Positions 26,092 to 31,823 of a DNA stretch of 32,144 bases are shown here, one piece after another. The first letter of the stretch is position 1. Every line of letters starts with the position of its first letter. This DNA is from a virus: positions 1 to 32,144 of the IMG/VR virus record IMGVR_UViG_3300009172_000026. One strand, written 5' to 3'. A model generated the notes under the pieces. That model saw nothing but the letters and a program-made list of their open reading frames with translations. It was not told the DNA's origin and made no database searches. Both the position numbers and the translations under genes were made by a program.

Positions 26092-26793
26092 ATGGGACTA
26101 CCAAAAATTGAAATGCCGCTATTTGAGACTAAGCTGTTTTCGACTGGAAAGATTGTAAAGTTTAGACCCTTTACTGTCAAGGAAGAAAAGATACTTCTTA
26201 TCGCACAAGAGGCAAATGACGTTGACCAAACACTTTTAGCTATTCGCCAGATTATCAGCAACTGTGTGTATGACCTAGATGTTGAACAATTGCCTATGTT
26301 TGATATGGAGTATCTAATGCTTCAACTACGTGCTAAGTCCGTGAATAACGTGATCACATTTAATATCACTGATCCTGATACGCAGAAGCCAGTGGAGATT
26401 GAACTAGACCTTGATACTATCAATCTGACATTGGATGACAGGCATTCAAAAGAAATCACGATTAAAGATGATATGCACCTGATGATGCGGTATCCTCGAA
26501 TAAACGAAGTATCTCTATTTAAAGGTTATGAAGGTGACGAAGTAAATACACTGTTTAACATAATGATATCGTGTATAGACTGTGTTGTTGTCGGCGATAC
26601 AATCAGCAGAATGGAAGACTTTACTCCTCAAGAAATTCAAGATTTCGTTGAATCGTTTCCTGGCAGTGTGGTTGAAGAGCTTAAGCTGTTCTTCGAAACA
26701 GTTCCAGTTCTTCGATATGAGGCAAAGTATATCAATGCTAACGGCGACGAGAAGACTTTAGTACTGGAGGGTATGGAGACTTTTTTTATCTAG
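26092..26793 (+). CDS. 26: Baseplate hub assembly protein gp26 (unshifted product)
   Basis: A 233-residue protein matching the T4-like baseplate assembly family that includes gp26 (208 residues in T4). Typical blocks are KFRPFTVKEEKILLIAQEAND, AIRQIISNCVYDLDVEQLPMFDMEYLMLQLRAKSV and a C-terminal NGDEKTLVLEGMETFF. A strong AGGAG precedes the ATG. The frame stops at TAG 26791-26793, one codon after a run of seven T. That run is a perfect T_TTT_TTT slippery heptamer in the gene's own frame, and a 9-bp stem follows. Like the short chaperone of lambda (gpG), this product is probably the more abundant of two forms. Confidence 0.85.
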   Translation: MGLPKIEMPLFETKLFSTGKIVKFRPFTVKEEKILLIAQEANDVDQTLLAIRQIISNCVYDLDVEQLPMFDMEYLMLQLRAKSVNNVITFNITDPDTQKPVEIELDLDTINLTLDDRHSKEITIKDDMHLMMRYPRINEVSLFKGYEGDEVNTLFNIMISCIDCVVVGDTISRMEDFTPQEIQDFVESFPGSVVEELKLFFETVPVLRYEAKYINANGDEKTLVLEGMETFFI

Positions 26794-26957
26794 CGTTGAG
26801 CCATAACAGCTTAGGAGTATACTATAAGACTATATTCTCTTTGGCTCAACATCATAAATACTCTATAAGTGAACTTGAGGGTCTTATACCATACGAGCGT
26901 GATGTGTATGTTGATCTGTTGTTAGAATATTTGGATAATCAAAAATCAAATCAATAG
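26092..26957 (+). CDS. gp26 frameshift fusion (-1), probable long tail-assembly chaperone
   Basis: If ribosomes slip -1 on the seven T at 26781-26787, translation continues with TAT at 26787-26789 and runs to TAG at 26955-26957. That adds 56 residues (YLALSHNSLGVYYKTIFSLA at the start, then LIPYERDVYVDLLLEYL) to the 232 shared residues, giving 288. The added domain looks like real protein: balanced composition, amphipathic helices and no stop. It has no ATG, and only a TTG near its start without a ribosome site, so it needs the frameshift. The arrangement matches the known frameshifted tail chaperones found just upstream of tape measure genes. Whether both forms are made is inference. Confidence 0.75.
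26781..26850 (+). promoter_or_regulatory. Programmed -1 ribosomal frameshift signal
   Basis: The signal has all three standard parts. A T7 run at 26781-26787 reads T_TTT_TTT in frame. A 7-base spacer contains the in-frame TAG. A stem follows in which GTTGAGCCA (26795-26803) pairs perfectly with TGGCTCAAC (26842-26850), 9 bp with no mismatch and a 38-base loop. The stem lies within the shifted coding region, so the pairing is kept on top of coding constraint. Confidence 0.8.
26853..26860 (+). promoter_or_regulatory. Possible late promoter for the EF-hand and tape measure genes
   Basis: CATAAATA on the plus strand, one base from the late consensus, directly after the frameshift stem and about 107 bases before the next ATG. 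It is inside the shifted coding region, so it could be chance. Confidence 0.35.
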
Positions 26958-26966
26958 GAGATTAAA

Positions 26967-27290
26967 ATGGCAAAAACTTCAGAAACAAAAGACAAGTACG
27001 CCGAGTATGATGTAGACGGCGATGGCGTTGCTACTGATCATGAGTTGGGTATAAGTCAAAAAATCGTTCGTCTAGAAAACGAAGATAAGAAGCAAGACGC
27101 CCAACGTAATATGGCATGGTTTAGCCTGTCAGGTATGTTGTTGTATCCGGCGGCGGTAATTATTTCAAGTTGGATTGGTTTAGAAAGTGCGGCAAACATT
27201 CTGGGAGCCATGGCTCCGACGTACTTCGTATCTGTAGCTGGCATCGTTGCAGCATTCTATGCCAAAGAAGCTTTCAGTAAGAACGTTTAA
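26967..27290 (+). CDS. Small membrane protein with an EF-hand calcium loop
   Basis: A 107-residue protein. Residues 15-26 (DVDGDGVATDHE) form a complete canonical EF-hand loop with acidic ligands at positions 1, 3, 5 and 12 and Gly at 6. Residues 33-48 are a charged helix. Two hydrophobic segments follow, about 49-71 (AWFSLSGMLLYPAAVIISSW) and 78-99 (ILGAMAPTYFVSVAGIVAAF), so it is probably a two-pass membrane protein with the calcium loop at the N-terminus. It has a good AGGAG site and stands between the gp26 cassette and the tape measure. A holin-like role is possible, as is a role in DNA-entry channel formation; neither is shown. Confidence 0.85.
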   Translation: MAKTSETKDKYAEYDVDGDGVATDHELGISQKIVRLENEDKKQDAQRNMAWFSLSGMLLYPAAVIISSWIGLESAANILGAMAPTYFVSVAGIVAAFYAKEAFSKNV

Positions 27291-27301
27291 GGTAAAATAA
27301 G

Positions 27302-28996
27302 ATGGAAGAGAACACCCCGGTTAGTGTTGCATCAGACAATGCGCTCGTTAATAATCCTAAACTGGAGGAAGTGTTCTCGTCTATCGAAAAGCAACTTACT
27401 ATACAGACGGGTTTTCTCAAGTCAATGCAGGGCGACTTTGCCAATCAGTTTAAGTTTAATCGAGAGATGGCTAAAAAGGCTGAGAGCGCAAATAGTAGAC
27501 TGAGTGTTGCAGACGAAGACGGCGCGACACCGAATGATTTATCTGATCCTACAAACGACGAGAATAAGAAAGATTTAGCTGGCGATTACGGGATTGGTGG
27601 CCTATTAGCTACTGCTATGGGCGGTGTTGGATTAGCTGCACTTCTTGGGGCCGCATTAAAGAAGACAGTTCCGGCATTGCTTGCGCCTGTCATAGGCAGT
27701 TTTATAAACGGCGCTGTAACAGAAGCACTGACTGATATAGGTGCAACAGAAGAAACGGCCGAGGTGATCGGAGACGCCTCTATGTCGGGAGTCAAGTGGG
27801 GTATCTGGGGCACACTGCTATTCGGAAAGTGGGGAGGGGCCGCTGGACTTCTTTATGGCGTAGGATCTCATCTAGGTAACATAATGGATAAGAACCAAGA
27901 TGGCATCCTTGACGGCACTACTACGGAAATGGATCGTGAATTTTGGAATAAATGGGGCGCTGGAATTGGTGCGTCAGCAGGCGTACTTCTTATGATATTC
28001 GGTAAAAGATTGGGAGTAAAACTTCTGGCTGCCGGGAGCGCTGCGCTAGCGGCGACACTTGCAAAGATTAAGCCTCTCACCCCAGGCGCACCGACAAGTG
28101 GAGCTGCACCAAGACCTGGAGCATCAACTTTACCAAGGGGTACATTACCAAGTGGTAGTGGTGCGGCAGCGCGTGGCGCTGGAAACGTATTCAGTATAGC
28201 TACAGGTCAGCCTATGACCGTTACTGCTGTAGAAGAGGCAATGAAGAACGACCCAAGTAGGGCAACAAAATACGCAAAGTATGCTAAGTTTTTTAAGTTT
28301 GCTGGACCTGCTATGGCGGTCATTCCAGCACTGATTGGACCAGTTATGGCAATCCATAATGACGAGTCAGATGAAGAGATTAAAAAACAAATCGTTGGAG
28401 CATTAGGATCAATCGGCGGAGCATATTTAGGCGCGATAGCTGGTGCGGGAGCTGCAACAGTGATACCAGTTGTTGGTCAATCTGGTATTGGTAATATACT
28501 AGGTGGGCTTATTGGAGCTGCTGGTGGGGCATTGTCTGGCGAATTTATAGCGGAGGAGCTAGCAGATTTCCTGCTTGGCGGCCCCGATCCAAAACCCGTA
28601 GATGGTGCAGTTAATACTGGAGCATCTAGCTATGGCCAGATGAATCGACGAGCTAGACGAGCTAATCGCAGCCAGACACCCGGAGCAACTTATAACGAAA
28701 ACGGAACACTGCAAGCAAGCGCTGAAGATATTACATTTGCTCAATCTGCTATGGATGCCGCTGGTCATACGCAAGCTATAACCCCAGGAAATGCGATGAG
28801 CCAGAAGGTAGACATGATCATCACCGATTCTTTGGTGTCTAAGAAGGGTAGTGGTGGCGGAGTTAACATGAATCAGATGGGTGGTAACGTAAGTAACACC
28901 ACGAATGTTGGTGGCGCATCTACTATGGTCACCGTCATTCAAGCAAGCGGCAGCAATGCTCTGTCAAACAGTCTTCCTGTAAATATGGCGACTTGA
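27302..28996 (+). CDS. Tape measure protein candidate (gp29-like)
   Basis: A 564-residue protein, close to T4 gp29 (590 residues), placed where tape measure genes lie, after the frameshifted chaperone. Residues 1-75 are a helical N-terminus (LEEVFSSIEKQLTIQTGFLKSMQGDF). Several Gly/Ala-rich hydrophobic stretches follow (about 93-135, 160-185, 215-250 and 375-420), typical of tape measures that enter the membrane. Around residue 197 is DKNQDGILD, a calcium-loop-like motif resembling the EF-hand of its neighbour. The C-terminus is low complexity (GNVSNTTNVGG). It ends with TGA TAA TAA stops in a row. Call based on size, position and composition; I saw no decisive similarity. Confidence 0.65.
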   Translation: MEENTPVSVASDNALVNNPKLEEVFSSIEKQLTIQTGFLKSMQGDFANQFKFNREMAKKAESANSRLSVADEDGATPNDLSDPTNDENKKDLAGDYGIGGLLATAMGGVGLAALLGAALKKTVPALLAPVIGSFINGAVTEALTDIGATEETAEVIGDASMSGVKWGIWGTLLFGKWGGAAGLLYGVGSHLGNIMDKNQDGILDGTTTEMDREFWNKWGAGIGASAGVLLMIFGKRLGVKLLAAGSAALAATLAKIKPLTPGAPTSGAAPRPGASTLPRGTLPSGSGAAARGAGNVFSIATGQPMTVTAVEEAMKNDPSRATKYAKYAKFFKFAGPAMAVIPALIGPVMAIHNDESDEEIKKQIVGALGSIGGAYLGAIAGAGAATVIPVVGQSGIGNILGGLIGAAGGALSGEFIAEELADFLLGGPDPKPVDGAVNTGASSYGQMNRRARRANRSQTPGATYNENGTLQASAEDITFAQSAMDAAGHTQAITPGNAMSQKVDMIITDSLVSKKGSGGGVNMNQMGGNVSNTTNVGGASTMVTVIQASGSNALSNSLPVNMAT

Positions 28997-29002
28997 TAAT
29001 AA

Positions 29003-29029
29003 GAAAGGGCGACATTTCTGCCGCCTTTC
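29003..29029. terminator. Shared terminator hairpin between convergent operons
   Basis: GAAAGGGCG at 29003-29011 pairs with CGCCTTTC at 29022-29029 with one bulged G and a 10-base loop. It lies between the end of the rightward tape measure gene and the end of gp32, which converge. On the minus strand it is followed by CTTTCTTATTAT, moderately U-rich, so it fits best as the gp32 terminator, and it may serve both directions. Confidence 0.55.
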
Positions 29030-29049
29030 CGTCACGCTCTTAGCTGAGA

Positions 29050-29988
29050 TTACTCTTCAGCTAAACTCTTGAAAAAGTCGAGAGAGTCATCAGAATCCCC
29101 CTCAGTTTCAAAAGATGGTGATGGAGCTACCTTAACTTCAGGAGCTTGACGCTCTTTAAATTTAGGAGTATACTCCACCCCCACACTGTTGTCCTCGGCA
29201 GCAGAGTTGCTGGGTGCGTGTGTGCTGCCATCAAGACCTAGAACCTTATACAGCTTTGCTTTCAGTTCGTTATAAGTCTTGAAGTTTTTAGGATCAACAA
29301 TGTCTGCAAGGGAATGCTCTTTAGTCCAAACTGCTTCCATCTCCTCGTCTGACAGTGCGCCAGAGCTACCAGTAATTGGAGCTGCTGAGGCAAATTCAGA
29401 TTTATCGTAGTTACGATATCCTTCAACTTGACGGATTTTAAGTTTGAAATCAGCGCCTTCCCATAGATCAAAGGGGTTTGTTGGTGCTTCATCAGCAAAC
29501 TGAGGATTCATTGTATCGTTCAGTTTGTCGAAGATTTTCTTACCAAACTTATACAAGAACACTTGACCTTCACGAGAAGGGTTCGCACTATCTTGTACAA
29601 CGTAGATATTTGCAACGTAGTTCAAGCGGCGCTTTTGCTTACGAGCAGTCTCCTTATCATCATCATGACCAGAGTTCCATAGCTTAGAGTTATACTCAGA
29701 TACTGGATCGTCTTGACCAAGAGTTGTGAGAGAGTTCTCAATGTACCAGCCACCTGGTCCTTGAAACCCGTGATCCCAATATCGCACGAAAGGCAAATCC
29801 TCGCCTGTTGGTGCGGGCAAAAAACGAATTACTGCGTAGCCATTTCCAGCTTTATCAACTTCAGGCTTCCAGAAATTAGCAGAGTCTCCATAATCTTTTT
29901 TTGAGTTACCCATAGTGGATAACTGGTCGTTCAACTGATCGAATGATGAAGAACGTGCTTTTTTTAGTGCTGCGAAAGATGATGTCAT
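29050..29988 (-). CDS. 32: Single-stranded DNA-binding protein gp32 without zinc-binding cysteines
   Basis: A 312-residue gp32 (T4: 301). The basic N-terminal LAST-like motif is KKARSSS (residues 9-15). The core has GNGYAVIRFLPAPTGEDLPFVRYWDHGFQGPGGWYIE, ARKQKRRLNYVANIYVVQD and FLYKFGKKIFDK. The C-terminal tail is acidic and ends SDDSLDFFKSLAEE, the usual docking site for replication proteins. The protein has no cysteine at all: the positions of the T4 zinc ligands read Ser86, Asp94 and Ser97, while His73 remains. From memory, cyanophage gp32 shows the same change. It lies in the T4 order dsbA-33-59-32 and has its own promoter and a repeat-rich leader. Confidence 0.93.
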   Translation of the reverse strand: MTSSFAALKKARSSSFDQLNDQLSTMGNSKKDYGDSANFWKPEVDKAGNGYAVIRFLPAPTGEDLPFVRYWDHGFQGPGGWYIENSLTTLGQDDPVSEYNSKLWNSGHDDDKETARKQKRRLNYVANIYVVQDSANPSREGQVFLYKFGKKIFDKLNDTMNPQFADEAPTNPFDLWEGADFKLKIRQVEGYRNYDKSEFASAAPITGSSGALSDEEMEAVWTKEHSLADIVDPKNFKTYNELKAKLYKVLGLDGSTHAPSNSAAEDNSVGVEYTPKFKERQAPEVKVAPSPSFETEGDSDDSLDFFKSLAEE

Positions 29989-30010
29989 TTTGTGATACCT
30001 CAGTTTAATA

Positions 30011-30071
30011 TGCGATTTATTTTACGATTTATGTTACGGTTTTGTCCTGCGTTTTATACTGCGATTATTAT
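30011..30071 (-). repeat. 32: Five tandem 12-base repeats in the gp32 leader (probable gp32 operator)
   Basis: Read on the plus strand, five units follow each other: 30011-30022, 30023-30034, 30035-30047 (13 bases), 30048-30059 and 30060-30071. Each starts T(G/A)CG and continues with a T-rich stretch, for example TGCGATTTATTT and TACGATTTATGT. In the mRNA this is a nearly unstructured A-rich tract of AUAAA-type units spaced by CG(U/C)A, ending about 20 bases before the gp32 ATG. T4 gp32 represses its own mRNA by cooperative binding to an unstructured A/U-rich leader; the periodic tract fits that role. The operator function is inferred. Confidence 0.65.
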
Positions 30072-30085
30072 AAAGTCGTTATCAT
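30068..30085 (-). other. Possible five-codon leader ORF in the gp32 mRNA
   Basis: An ATG at 30085-30083 opens a five-codon frame (MITTL) that stops at 30070-30068, preceded by a GGGGGA purine run six bases before the ATG. It would place a ribosome just upstream of the repeat tract. It may be accidental; the purine run may instead belong to an RNA structure. Confidence 0.25.
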
Positions 30086-30105
30086 GGCTGTCCCCCTTTG
30101 TTGTG

Positions 30106-30720
30106 TTAATTATACACTAATGCTGTGTATTTGTCAAGACATATGTTACGCATTTTGACTTTATCATAGTCTAAGAATGGTTTGTATTTCTTGACAGTAT
30201 TATTTATGCTGGGATAAACTATCGTGTCGTTGATAGCAGTAGTCCAGTACTTAAAGCAACCCGTCAGGTCATCAAAAATGATAAGGGTCTCAATGCTTAT
30301 CTTCTTTGAGTTGTACAGTTTGATTACATTAGGGTACTGGCCATCTTCAACTAAGAAGTTGGAGTTAAAGTCCACGTCGAGTTCTTCAAGATCATTCGTA
30401 AAGATGTAAGACAAAGACTGTTGCCTCTTTGCCCACTCGGTATAACAGGTGTTTGCATCCTCGCTATCAATCAGATTACCAATCCAAAGATCGGGGTTCT
30501 TAACGAGATTTGCTAACACGAAGTTTTTAGAATCCTTACGCTTTGCTAGTTTATAGAAAAAGAACTTGTCTTTCCTGTTTTCAAAGCTATCCACACTTAA
30601 CCGCATTTTACCACCATACTTAATAAAGTCATAGCTGGTGGTAAAATGCTTCTTCATTGCCATGTAATAAGTATAGAGGTCAAACGCCTCCCTAGTCGAA
30701 TACATAGACATTGGTGTCAT
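30106..30720 (-). CDS. 59: Helicase loader gp59
   Basis: A 204-residue protein (T4 gp59: 217) that loads the gp41 helicase onto gp32-coated forks. Blocks matching T4 gp59 include YDFIKYGGKMRLS, KDKFFFYKLAK, LANLVKNPDLWIGNL, YTEWAKRQQSLSYIF and ISIETLIIFDDLTGCF. It overlaps gp33 by ATGA, so the two are coupled. Its last codons hold the gp32 promoter. The gene order 33-59-32 is that of T4. Confidence 0.9.
   Translation of the reverse strand: MTPMSMYSTREAFDLYTYYMAMKKHFTTSYDFIKYGGKMRLSVDSFENRKDKFFFYKLAKRKDSKNFVLANLVKNPDLWIGNLIDSEDANTCYTEWAKRQQSLSYIFTNDLEELDVDFNSNFLVEDGQYPNVIKLYNSKKISIETLIIFDDLTGCFKYWTTAINDTIVYPSINNTVKKYKPFLDYDKVKMRNICLDKYTALVYN
30109..30137 (-). promoter_or_regulatory. 32: Perfect consensus sigma70 promoter for gp32
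   Basis: On the minus strand TTGACA (30137-30132) is followed after exactly 17 bases by TATAAT (30114-30109), the full bacterial vegetative consensus. Transcription should begin near 30102, just after the gp59 stop, giving a leader of about 115 bases that carries the repeat tract. A host-type promoter implies early expression. Confidence 0.85.
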
Positions 30721-30971
30721 ATCGGCAACCTTACCAATTTTTCTACCATGTTGAGATCCTCAGCCTCTCGATAAATCTTAGCTTTTAGAACTGGTGAACG
30801 TTTAATAATCTCTCCTATCACCTCTATATCAAGGTTATGCCGTTCAGCATAGTCAACGACTGCATCGATGTATGGCACTCCTTTAGTAATAAGCGATGCG
30901 ATATCATTCATAATGAACTCAGAGTTTAACTTATTAAGAATTTCTAAATCTTGATTATCTGGAATTTTCAT
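30717..30971 (-). CDS. 33: Late transcription coactivator gp33
   Basis: An 84-residue protein (T4 gp33: 112). The central block (SLITKGVPYIDAVVDYAERHNLDIEVIGEIIKRSPVLKAKIYREAEDLNMVEK) follows the T4 gp33 pattern of MSYLEA..EEN.IP, then K.IP..I.EKI..EA.D.NLL. In T4, gp33 bridges RNA polymerase to the sliding clamp at late promoters. It lies between gp59 and DsbA-side genes as in T4 and overlaps gp59 by ATGA. An AGGAG lies only three bases before the ATG, unusually close. Late TATAAATA boxes elsewhere in the window are its expected targets. Confidence 0.82.
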   Translation of the reverse strand: MKIPDNQDLEILNKLNSEFIMNDIASLITKGVPYIDAVVDYAERHNLDIEVIGEIIKRSPVLKAKIYREAEDLNMVEKLVRLPI

Positions 30972-30977
30972 GCACTC

Positions 30978-31190
30978 CTATCCGTGAAGAACTTTAATAC
31001 CACGAACCCAACTATCGGCAACATCTTCCACATAGCTGATGTGGCCGTTAGGAAAAGATTCAACCATAAACGGCTTATTGTCGCCAATACTGTTATAGTA
31101 TTCTATACGCAATACGCCGTCAACGTTAACAACTTCAGCCCTAGGGCTTTCAGGAGACTCTTTATAAAAAGTTGAGATGATCTTATTCAC
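30978..31190 (-). CDS. Small conserved protein of unknown function, GTG start
   Basis: A 70-residue protein with a GTG start at 31190-31188, supported by an AAGGAG six bases before it. The C-terminal block (SFPNGHISYVEDVADSWVRGIKVL) looks like a compact folded domain; from memory, similar short proteins occur near gp33 in other marine T4-like phages. It lies between DsbA and gp33 with gaps of 19 and 6 bases, so it belongs to the same transcript and may serve replication or late transcription. No function can be assigned. Confidence 0.8.
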   Translation of the reverse strand: MNKIISTFYKESPESPRAEVVNVDGVLRIEYYNSIGDNKPFMVESFPNGHISYVEDVADSWVRGIKVLHG

Positions 31191-31209
31191 AATACACTCC
31201 TTCTATTCG

Positions 31210-31470
31210 TTAGATAGTAACGGTTTCCATTAGTGCTTCGAGTTCTTCAATCTCAGAGACAACTTCAGCCATGTTTTGTTTATGATAGATTCGAGCCATT
31301 TTGCCAAGATACTTTTTAGGAATGTCTACGTCTTCTGCCAGAGAAGACAGTGCTTCCTTAACAAAACTGCGTTCTGATTCCTGTCGAAGATATGAACCAC
31401 TAATTTCGTCCATACAGTCTTTGATGCGTTTTTTATCAGCATCGGTTGAGGGTATAATAATTCCAGTCAT
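31210..31470 (-). CDS. dsbA: Double-stranded DNA-binding late transcription protein DsbA
   Basis: An 86-residue protein from the ATG at 31470-31468 (T4 DsbA: 89). An AAGGTG lies seven bases before this ATG. A longer frame starting with GTG at 31509 has no ribosome site and begins inside the last hairpin of the tmRNA, so the shorter form is chosen. The C-terminal part (FVKEALSSLAEDVDIPKKYLGKMARIYHKQN, then EIEELEALMETV) resembles the T4 pattern RAKDELGV..KMFNRLLALYHKDN..VELYDTV. DsbA binds late promoter regions in T4. Its place before gp33 and gp59 is that of T4. Moderately sure, as the protein is short. Confidence 0.72.
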   Translation of the reverse strand: MTGIIIPSTDADKKRIKDCMDEISGSYLRQESERSFVKEALSSLAEDVDIPKKYLGKMARIYHKQNMAEVVSEIEELEALMETVTI

Positions 31471-31504
31471 ACTATATTCACCTTGGTAAGTTAAAGTTGA
31501 TAGA

Positions 31505-31788
31505 GCCACTTTTCTGTTTCTAGGTAAGTGGCCAACCCACCAGGTTTATGCGGCTAACGCATATCCTGTAGGAGCAAAAGTATCTTCTGCATTTACGGTT
31601 TTGCTTCTTTAACCGGGAACTCCCAGTCCTTAAGGTCTTTAGCATTGACCTATCCTCCACATAATCTCAATCTGTTTGTCGAATCTGCATCAGCCCCATC
31701 ATAAAAACACTAACAATGCTCTTATGGTGGAGCTGTTGGGTGCTGCCCCCAAGTCCAAACAAATTTACTTTATGCCTCAACGAATTAC
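31505..31788 (-). ncRNA. ssrA: Permuted (two-piece) tmRNA
   Basis: The RNA is read leftward, with the tRNA 3' part before the 5' part, as in the split tmRNAs of Alphaproteobacteria. Acceptor piece: TTTGGAC, then a T-arm with 5-bp stem (31748-31752 with 31736-31740), acceptor strand 31735-31729, and ACCA ending at 31725. An intervening segment (31698-31724) follows. The coding piece starts at 31697 with GGGGCTG, which forms seven pairs with the acceptor strand including a G3-U wobble, the alanine identity pair. Next come ATTCGACA and helix P2 (31669-31678 with 31756-31765, ten pairs). A hairpin (31633-31651), a possible pseudoknot (31596-31626), the tag frame, a hairpin over its stop codon (31545-31561) and a final 7-bp hairpin (31505-31532) follow. 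The T-loop GGCAGCA is not the usual tRNA sequence. The outer ends are approximate. Confidence 0.93.
31546..31590 (-). CDS. ssrA: tmRNA proteolysis-tag reading frame
   Basis: The frame begins at resume codon GCA (31590-31588) and ends at TAA (31548-31546): 14 residues, AEDTFAPTGYALAA. The ALAA end is the classic ClpXP degradation signal. An A stands four bases before the resume codon, as in other tmRNAs. The length and the FAP and ALAA elements resemble alphaproteobacterial tags of the ANDNFAPVALAA type. The last codons lie in a 6-bp hairpin, as in helix P5 of known tmRNAs. The exact resume codon is inferred; GCA is the only sensible alanine codon in frame. Confidence 0.85.
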   Translation of the reverse strand, partial: AEDTFAPTGYALAA

Positions 31789-31794
31789 TTACAT

Positions 31795-31823
31795 AGTATA
31801 TCTCATTCATAGACGTTTGTCAA
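31795..31823 (-). promoter_or_regulatory. Sigma70-type promoter of the tmRNA gene
   Basis: On the minus strand TTGACA (31823-31818) is followed after exactly 17 bases by TATACT (31800-31795). Transcription should start near 31788, about 23 bases before helix P2 of the acceptor piece. The DsbA-gp59 genes lie downstream on the same strand, so the same promoter may also serve them. Confidence 0.8.

Noticed and set aside
25664-26104. A 146-codon minus-strand frame opposite the gp54-like gene
   Set aside because: It is antisense to a well-supported tube-family gene and crosses two genes.
26799-26957. The 56-codon stretch after gp26 as a separate gene started at TTG
   Set aside because: No ATG and no ribosome site; the slippery run and stem explain it better as a frameshift extension.
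28559-28942. A 127-codon minus-strand frame opposite the tape measure gene
   Set aside because: Shadow frame; Cys and His rich composition typical of antisense reading.
31471-31509. Extension of DsbA to a GTG start, giving 99 residues
   Set aside because: The GTG lies in the final hairpin of the tmRNA and has no ribosome site, while the ATG at 31470 has AAGGTG at the right distance and gives a T4-like length.
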